Assembly (NCBI RefSeq): GCF_030464885.1
Contig: NZ_JALPRJ010000081.1
Coordinates: forward strand, 1-34,668
Reading direction: 5' to 3'
Length of the DNA: 34,668 nt
Origin: Caballeronia sp. SEWSISQ10-4 2
GTDB taxonomy: Bacteria; Pseudomonadota; Gammaproteobacteria; Burkholderiales; Burkholderiaceae
Made by a program: the position numbers and the translations under genes. Below are positions 30,685 to 34,668 of the stretch, in pieces. The notes beneath the pieces were generated by a model. It made no database searches. It saw nothing but the letters and a program-made list of their open reading frames with translations, and was not told where the DNA came from. Every line of letters starts with the position of its first letter. Within the stretch, counting starts at the first letter, position 1.

Positions 30685-32969
30685 TCTGCGCAGACACACG
30701 TAGCGAGTTGCGATATGACCATGCGCCCGCGGGAATGCAGGCGCAAGCGCTCGCGCCTGCATCCTTCGCGTCTTGCGCGGTCGATGCCGTTCCACTCCGT
30801 TTCAGCGACGTCTGCCGAACGCTGCCGCGCGCAGCGCCACTCGCCGATGTGCTCGCGGGTCCCGCATGGGCCGATGCATGGGCGAGGGCGATCGTCTGTT
30901 TCTGGGAGACCGAACTCGCGCACGGAGCACTCGACCCGGCCGAGCCGGCTTACCTGTTCGATCTCGAACCGGGACGCGGCACGCTGGCGTGGCTGCTGAC
31001 GTCGGCCATCGAGGAACGCCTGCTTTCGAGTACCGCCGCCGCGCTCAAGCCGCGCTATCTGGCCTGCGGAGAAGACGAAGACGACGCCACATTGTCGGCT
31101 CTGCGCGTGCATCCTCGATGGGCGCCGTCTATCGCCCAAGGCCGTTTCGGAACAGCGCGCTGGCATGTCGCCGAGGGCGGGGCGCTGCATCGCCATGGCG
31201 ACGCCAACGCACTTGAATCGACGATCAATCCGGTGGTGGTGCTGGCACCCGGCTGGTTTTCCCATCAGCCGGCGGACCTGTACGCGGTCCATTACGGAGC
31301 TTGGCTGGAAGCGCGGGTTGAACAAGCCATGCCGCCAGACGAACCCGGCGTGCGTTTGCTGTCCTATGAATGGGATCCCGCGTCGCCTCAAGCGTGTGCG
31401 TCGACCTGGGCGCTGCTTGCCGCGCAGTATCTGGCTCGCCTCGTCAGCGCGCCTGTGATGTTGCCGACCGGCGCGGCTGTGCTGATCGATGCAATCCAGA
31501 GCGTTAGTGCCGGGCGCTATTTGCTGCTCGCCTGCGATATCGGTACGGATAACGAAGCTCAGATTCGCGATGGCGCGCTGGCGGCGCCGGAGGTGTGGCA
31601 GGGCGGTGAGTCGATGCTGCCCGTCAATTTTCACGCGCTCGCCTGGCGACAGCGAGGGGCCTGGGTGCATCAGCGGCAGGTCGGCGCGCATGGCCTGGTG
31701 CTGTATGCGGCGTGGTCCCGTGAAGGCGCAGCGCCGTCCACGATGGCTGGACAACGCGCATTGCATCGCATGCGCGACGCGCTCGATGCCTGCGTGCCGG
31801 ATGACGCACTGCATCTCGCGCAGGCTGTCGAAGAGCTCGGCGAGAACGCTTCGTTCCCTACGCTGCTCTCGCTATTGCGAGCTTCGCACCACGATCCGTG
31901 TGCGCTCAGTGCGATGCTGCCGCAATGGCTTGAGCGCGCGTCGCTGCTGAGCCGCGACGCGCGACACGCGTGGCGCATCGCGCTCATTGAAACCTGGCGG
32001 CATCATCTGCCGGCCGAATCGTCGGCGCATTTCGAATCGAGCCTCGCAAAAGCGGCGGTCACGCTCGGTGCCTGGGGGCTCGCAAAAGATATCTGGCGCA
32101 CCTCGCTGGCATTGGCCCACGATCCGTTTGTCGCGCACTTGCACCTCGCTCAATGTCTGGCCGCAAGCGGTGCCCTAGCTGACGCGTTGCCCCATCTCGA
32201 GAAGGCGAAGGCACAGGCGTACGCGTCCGGTAACGAGAGCTGCCGGACGCTGCACGACACACTGATTGCGCGTGCGGCGCGCTGGCGTGGACTTGACTGG
32301 TATCGGCCAGAACTGGCGCGCGACGCAGAGCTTGCGCTGGAACCGCTCGGCGCCGAACACTCGGAGGCGTTCCTCGACAGTTACGCCGATCCGCAGATTG
32401 CTGTGATGGCAAATCTGCCCGAGTTAAAGAGTCTCGCGGACGTGCTCATGTGGATCGAGGAGGAGGCCAACGTGCCGGGCCGTACGAGCTTCGCGGTGGT
32501 GGATGCGCAACGCGGCTTCGTCGGCGTGGCAAGTCTGTGCCGTGCGGGCGCGGCAGGTTTCTTCTACTTCTGGATCACCGCTGATGCGCAAGGCCAGGGC
32601 TTCGGCACACGCGCCGCGCGGCTTTTGTTTGCGCAAGCCCATGCCAACGGTGTCAGCGATATTTTCACGAACTCTTATTCGAGCAATGGCCGTTCACTCT
32701 TTGCGCTGCAACGGCTCGAGTTTCGTCGCTTGCCGGTGCAATCGACGAACGATCCGGGCGTCGAGTTCTTCCACCGCAGCGCAGTCATCAAGACCGTGGA
32801 TTGCGCCGGCGAGCTTGATCTAGTGAATTCGATCAATTCGACCGCTTTGGTCACGCGACTCGAACGCTTATGCGTTGCTATCGACGCGCCTGCCGTATTT
32901 GTCAATGAAGCTGTCACGGTCAACGAATCTGCCTTAGCCGCTGAACCACCGGAGCATCACCATGAGTAA
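30681..32969 (+). CDS. Methyltransferase-like / helical repeat / GNAT fusion protein
   Basis: The 762-residue protein has three parts. Residues 60-330 look like a class I SAM methyltransferase: YLFDLEPGRGTLAWLL (91-106) is a motif I, and the later VVVLAPGWFSHQPADLYAV resembles the MidA/NDUFAF7 type. Residues 370-540 are TPR-like helices (WGLAKDIWRTSLALAHDPFV, ALPHLEKAKAQA). Residues 555-700 are a GNAT acetyltransferase with the acetyl-CoA loop QGQGFGT (637-643). It lies between two toxin-like genes and overlaps the second by 8 bases. It could modify or chaperone an effector, but substrates are unknown. The start may be GTG 30660 instead. Confidence 0.7.
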   Translation: MICADTRSELRYDHAPAGMQAQALAPASFASCAVDAVPLRFSDVCRTLPRAAPLADVLAGPAWADAWARAIVCFWETELAHGALDPAEPAYLFDLEPGRGTLAWLLTSAIEERLLSSTAAALKPRYLACGEDEDDATLSALRVHPRWAPSIAQGRFGTARWHVAEGGALHRHGDANALESTINPVVVLAPGWFSHQPADLYAVHYGAWLEARVEQAMPPDEPGVRLLSYEWDPASPQACASTWALLAAQYLARLVSAPVMLPTGAAVLIDAIQSVSAGRYLLLACDIGTDNEAQIRDGALAAPEVWQGGESMLPVNFHALAWRQRGAWVHQRQVGAHGLVLYAAWSREGAAPSTMAGQRALHRMRDALDACVPDDALHLAQAVEELGENASFPTLLSLLRASHHDPCALSAMLPQWLERASLLSRDARHAWRIALIETWRHHLPAESSAHFESSLAKAAVTLGAWGLAKDIWRTSLALAHDPFVAHLHLAQCLAASGALADALPHLEKAKAQAYASGNESCRTLHDTLIARAARWRGLDWYRPELARDAELALEPLGAEHSEAFLDSYADPQIAVMANLPELKSLADVLMWIEEEANVPGRTSFAVVDAQRGFVGVASLCRAGAAGFFYFWITADAQGQGFGTRAARLLFAQAHANGVSDIFTNSYSSNGRSLFALQRLEFRRLPVQSTNDPGVEFFHRSAVIKTVDCAGELDLVNSINSTALVTRLERLCVAIDAPAVFVNEAVTVNESALAAEPPEHHHE

Positions 32970-33873
32970 TCGATTAAAGGGCTTCGCAACCCAACTGGCA
33001 TCGCTCGTTACGACTACGGTTAAGGGGCCAACGACGCGGGCTTTTTCTTCTTCCTCTTCCGGCAGCAGCGGCTCGAAACCCATCGGTTTGTCGGAAGTTG
33101 CCAAACGTGCCGCGAATCACCTCCAGCAGCGTGACAGCATGCAGGATCTTATGGAAGCCGCGCACCGTCGTGAAGGCGTACCGATGAGCAGGACGCCCCT
33201 GACCCTGTCCCCGGTATATCGCGTTGATGGAACCCCCACCGCCAAGAAAACGGCTCCGCCGTATTCCACTCCAAAGTCCAGCATGGATGAAGCAACGTCG
33301 AGCATTACACCGACGCATATGGGACCGGGAGGAGCGAGCGTCGAGCAGCATATAGCAGGCAACCCGGTGCATAAGTTCCTATCGCCGTTCACATCGGTAT
33401 TTAGTCCTAAGGACATGCCGAAGTCGATGCTGAGCGGAATGTTGAAATGGGGTGCCGAGACGATAAAAATCGATCCACACAAGGTGCCTGAAATGATCTC
33501 ACCGGCCGAAGCGCAAATGGAGATACGACGCAAGCCCAACGCGGAGTCGTTGAAAACAGCGACGACGAAAAAGGGCGAGACTTGGCATTGGATGAACGAC
33601 CCCATGTCCCACGATCCAGAACAACACGCTGAGCTAGGGGGACGCATCGCCAGTATCGGCATCGACCCAGGTCAGTCCAGCTTTACGAATAGCGAGAGAA
33701 CACGGATTTTCAACGAACTCATGGGCGAGCACCTGATCATAGGACCAACCAGGCCCCACGCCGTCATGTCGGTGAGGCCGACCTCCAAGGCGTTAAGTGA
33801 GATTCGTCATCCCGATTCCGATGCGAAGTGGATGATGGATGCAATCAACGACTCGTCGAGCCGCAGGGGCTGA
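32962..33873 (+). CDS. Candidate ADP-ribosyltransferase effector (cholera-toxin-like R-S-E)
   Basis: The 303-residue protein starts with a Ser-rich, disordered N-terminus (1-60). It then shows the three sites of cholera-toxin-type ADP-ribosyltransferases in order: Arg87 in VYRVDG, an STS-like strand SPFTSVFS (141-148), and Gln185-x-Glu187 in SPAEAQMEI. Spacings (about 54-58 and 40-46) are close to cholera toxin (Arg7, Ser61, Glu110/112). The segment before the STS strand (SVEQHIAGNPVHKF) also resembles the toxin's DHARGTQTG region. Such enzymes use NAD to modify a target protein or nucleic acid. A GGAG site precedes ATG 32962. There is no signal peptide or obvious immunity gene. Delivery by this T6SS is inferred. 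Confidence 0.6.
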   Translation: MSNRLKGFATQLASLVTTTVKGPTTRAFSSSSSGSSGSKPIGLSEVAKRAANHLQQRDSMQDLMEAAHRREGVPMSRTPLTLSPVYRVDGTPTAKKTAPPYSTPKSSMDEATSSITPTHMGPGGASVEQHIAGNPVHKFLSPFTSVFSPKDMPKSMLSGMLKWGAETIKIDPHKVPEMISPAEAQMEIRRKPNAESLKTATTKKGETWHWMNDPMSHDPEQHAELGGRIASIGIDPGQSSFTNSERTRIFNELMGEHLIIGPTRPHAVMSVRPTSKALSEIRHPDSDAKWMMDAINDSSSRRG

Positions 33874-34201
33874 CGGTTTGTGGCGGCACGTTGTTATGCC
33901 GGTAGGACGCATGGTATTACGGTGGGCAAGCCTCGTTGAGTAGCGTGCAAAAAACCTCGGCTTTCGCCAACGCTGGCTTTCGAGGAGAACTCGCGTTGGA
34001 CCTGCCTCCTGACCTGACCGGTTGGGACAAGCGCGGCGGTAGGCCGCGAGCAGAGCGTGAATGTTGCCACTCAGGGCGTTGTTGATCGCGGCGAGGTAAG
34101 CGCCTGACTTTGCCCACGTGTCCCGCGACGCGTTTGGTCGCCGTTCGCGTGAAAAGCGCGGGAGCTGCGGGAGCTTTTTGTCGCGACCGTACGGGTGCGG
34201 C
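33874..34201 (-). pseudogene. Possible gene debris on the minus strand
   Basis: One minus-strand frame stays open through this interval and, from about 34190 to 34010, has GC-rich third positions and a protein-like sequence (DTWAKSGAYLAAINNALSG, HALLAAYRR). It has no start codon and no clear end. It does not match a family I recognise, and plus-strand frames here look random. A weak hairpin (CCTCG ... CGAGG, near 33956-33985) is also present. Confidence 0.3.
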
Positions 34202-34381
34202 CTATTCGTCGGGAAAGCGCTTGTTGAAGCCTTCCAGCCGACTCTGGTATTCCTTCTTGCGTTCTACGTGGCGCCTATGGTCGTGCACGCCATTGATGGA
34301 CCCGCCGGTGAGTTCGGTCAGCACTGACTCCCGTGTGACCATGTGCGACAAAGCTTTCCTGGTGTTGTGCTGGAGCTTCTT
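34202..34381 (-). pseudogene. 3' fragment of a gene interrupted by an IS remnant
   Basis: A minus-strand frame from about 34381 to TAG 34202-34204 has good coding quality and ends GFNKRFPDE. It is charged and helical (HRRHVERKKEYQSRLEG). It has no own start: it begins right at the terminal repeat of the neighbouring element. It is probably the C-terminal end of a gene cut by that element. The family is not recognised. Confidence 0.4.
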
Positions 34382-34567
34382 GGGATGCCGTCAAGATTCG
34401 GGCTGGTTTGTACGCTTGCGATCTGGAAAGTCCCACTGCATAAGGATCGGCACAAACCGTGCTTCGAGCGGTTGAGCAGGGGACGATCACATCACAGCAA
34501 GTGCTTGATTTGATTAATTGTGCAGCGCCGCTATCGTACGTTGGCGCCCGAATCTTGACGGCACCCC
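34382..34567. mobile_element. Internally deleted IS or MITE with 22-bp terminal inverted repeats
   Basis: The ends at 34382-34403 and 34546-34567 are inverted repeats matching at 21 of 22 positions; the left begins GGGATGCCGTCAAGATTC. Inside, the minus strand encodes about 26 good codons (ARFVPILMQWDFPDRKRT) that stop with TGA inside the left repeat, as transposase genes often end. The element looks like an IS that has lost almost all of its transposase but kept both ends. No clear target-site duplication is visible. Confidence 0.6.
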
Positions 34568-34604
34568 CACTAGTACAACATCCCGTAAATAGGTTGAATA
34601 TTTA

Positions 34605-34642
34605 ACGGCCTCGTTTATCATGGAGAGATGAGCCGAGGCCGT
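34605..34642 (+). promoter_or_regulatory. Stem-loop around a start codon
   Basis: ACGGCCTCG (34605-34613) pairs perfectly with CGAGGCCGT (34634-34642). The ATG at 34628 and its ribosome site (GGAG, 34622) sit in or beside the loop. A structure of this kind could restrain translation of a transposase or serve as part of an IS end. Confidence 0.4.
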
Positions 34643-34668
34643 CACGCAACGCCAGTGAAGCTGGCGAA
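34628..34668 (+). CDS. 5' end of a probable transposase (cut by the window edge)
   Basis: Only 13 codons are visible (MSRGRHATPVKLA). The basic start resembles that of IS630-type transposases (M-x-R-G-R-x-A-T-P-x-x-L). The AT-rich stretch just upstream, after the preceding element, could be the IS terminal region. The call is tentative because most of the gene lies outside the window. Confidence 0.35.
   Translation, partial: MSRGRHATPVKLA

Noticed and set aside
33956..33985. Hairpin after the ADP-ribosyltransferase-like gene as a terminator
   Set aside because: The stem is short, the loop long, and no T-run follows.
34110..34475. 121-codon plus-strand open frame near the right end
   Set aside because: It is antisense to better coding frames and runs through the terminal repeat of the mobile element; composition is not protein-like.
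1..34668. CRISPR arrays, tRNA or rRNA genes
   Set aside because: No repeat-spacer array, cloverleaf or rRNA-like segment was seen by eye on either strand.

Overview
The window is about 34.7 kb of GC-rich DNA that fits a Burkholderiales chromosome or megaplasmid, most likely Paraburkholderia, Caballeronia or Burkholderia. This assignment rests on gene content, codon use and the T6SS gene set, not on a marker gene. Most of it is one complete, all-plus-strand type VI secretion system (T6SS) locus, flanked by a small-gene island on the left and by an effector/insertion-sequence region on the right.

Left flank (1-3785). This part has lower GC and many small genes. It holds a YitT-type membrane protein that may be cut short by a stop codon, an Rmf/CrpP-like peptide, a YefM-YoeB toxin-antitoxin pair with TGTACA operator repeats, two very small membrane proteins (one Pmp3/YqaE-like), three unknown proteins and a 22-bp tandem duplication.

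Control region (3786-5562). A stand-alone sigma-54 activator without a receiver domain and with a variant GAFTDA loop is followed by a small winged-helix-like protein. A 487-bp spacer then carries a near-consensus -24/-12 promoter and an upstream palindrome that could be the activator site.

T6SS (5563-28552). The order is a fused tssB-tssC sheath gene, hcp, tssE, tssF, tssG, vgrG, a DUF2169/pentapeptide protein, a second pentapeptide protein, DUF3540, a DUF4150 PAAR-like tip, tssJ, tssK, tssL, tssM, tssA and a DUF6150-like gene. Many junctions are 4-bp ATGA/GTGA overlaps, which suggests one translationally coupled operon. No clpV (tssH) is present. The two sheath subunits form one 788-residue polypeptide joined by an Ala/Gly/Thr repeat linker, and that linker sits where the ClpV-binding N-terminus of TssC would be. 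The two facts together suggest a sheath that is not recycled by ClpV in the usual way.

Right flank (28553-34668). A divergent SPOR-domain membrane protein precedes three plus-strand genes. The first is a two-part protein whose lower-GC C-terminus has a His-Ser-Glu / Cys-x-x-Cys deaminase signature. The second is an unusual methyltransferase-helical repeat-GNAT fusion. The third is a protein with the R / S-x-S-like / Q-x-E signature and spacing of cholera-toxin-type ADP-ribosyltransferases. The two toxin-like proteins are good candidates for effectors of this T6SS, and neither has an obvious immunity gene. The window ends in gene debris, a ~186-bp element with 22-bp terminal inverted repeats, and the first codons of a probable transposase.
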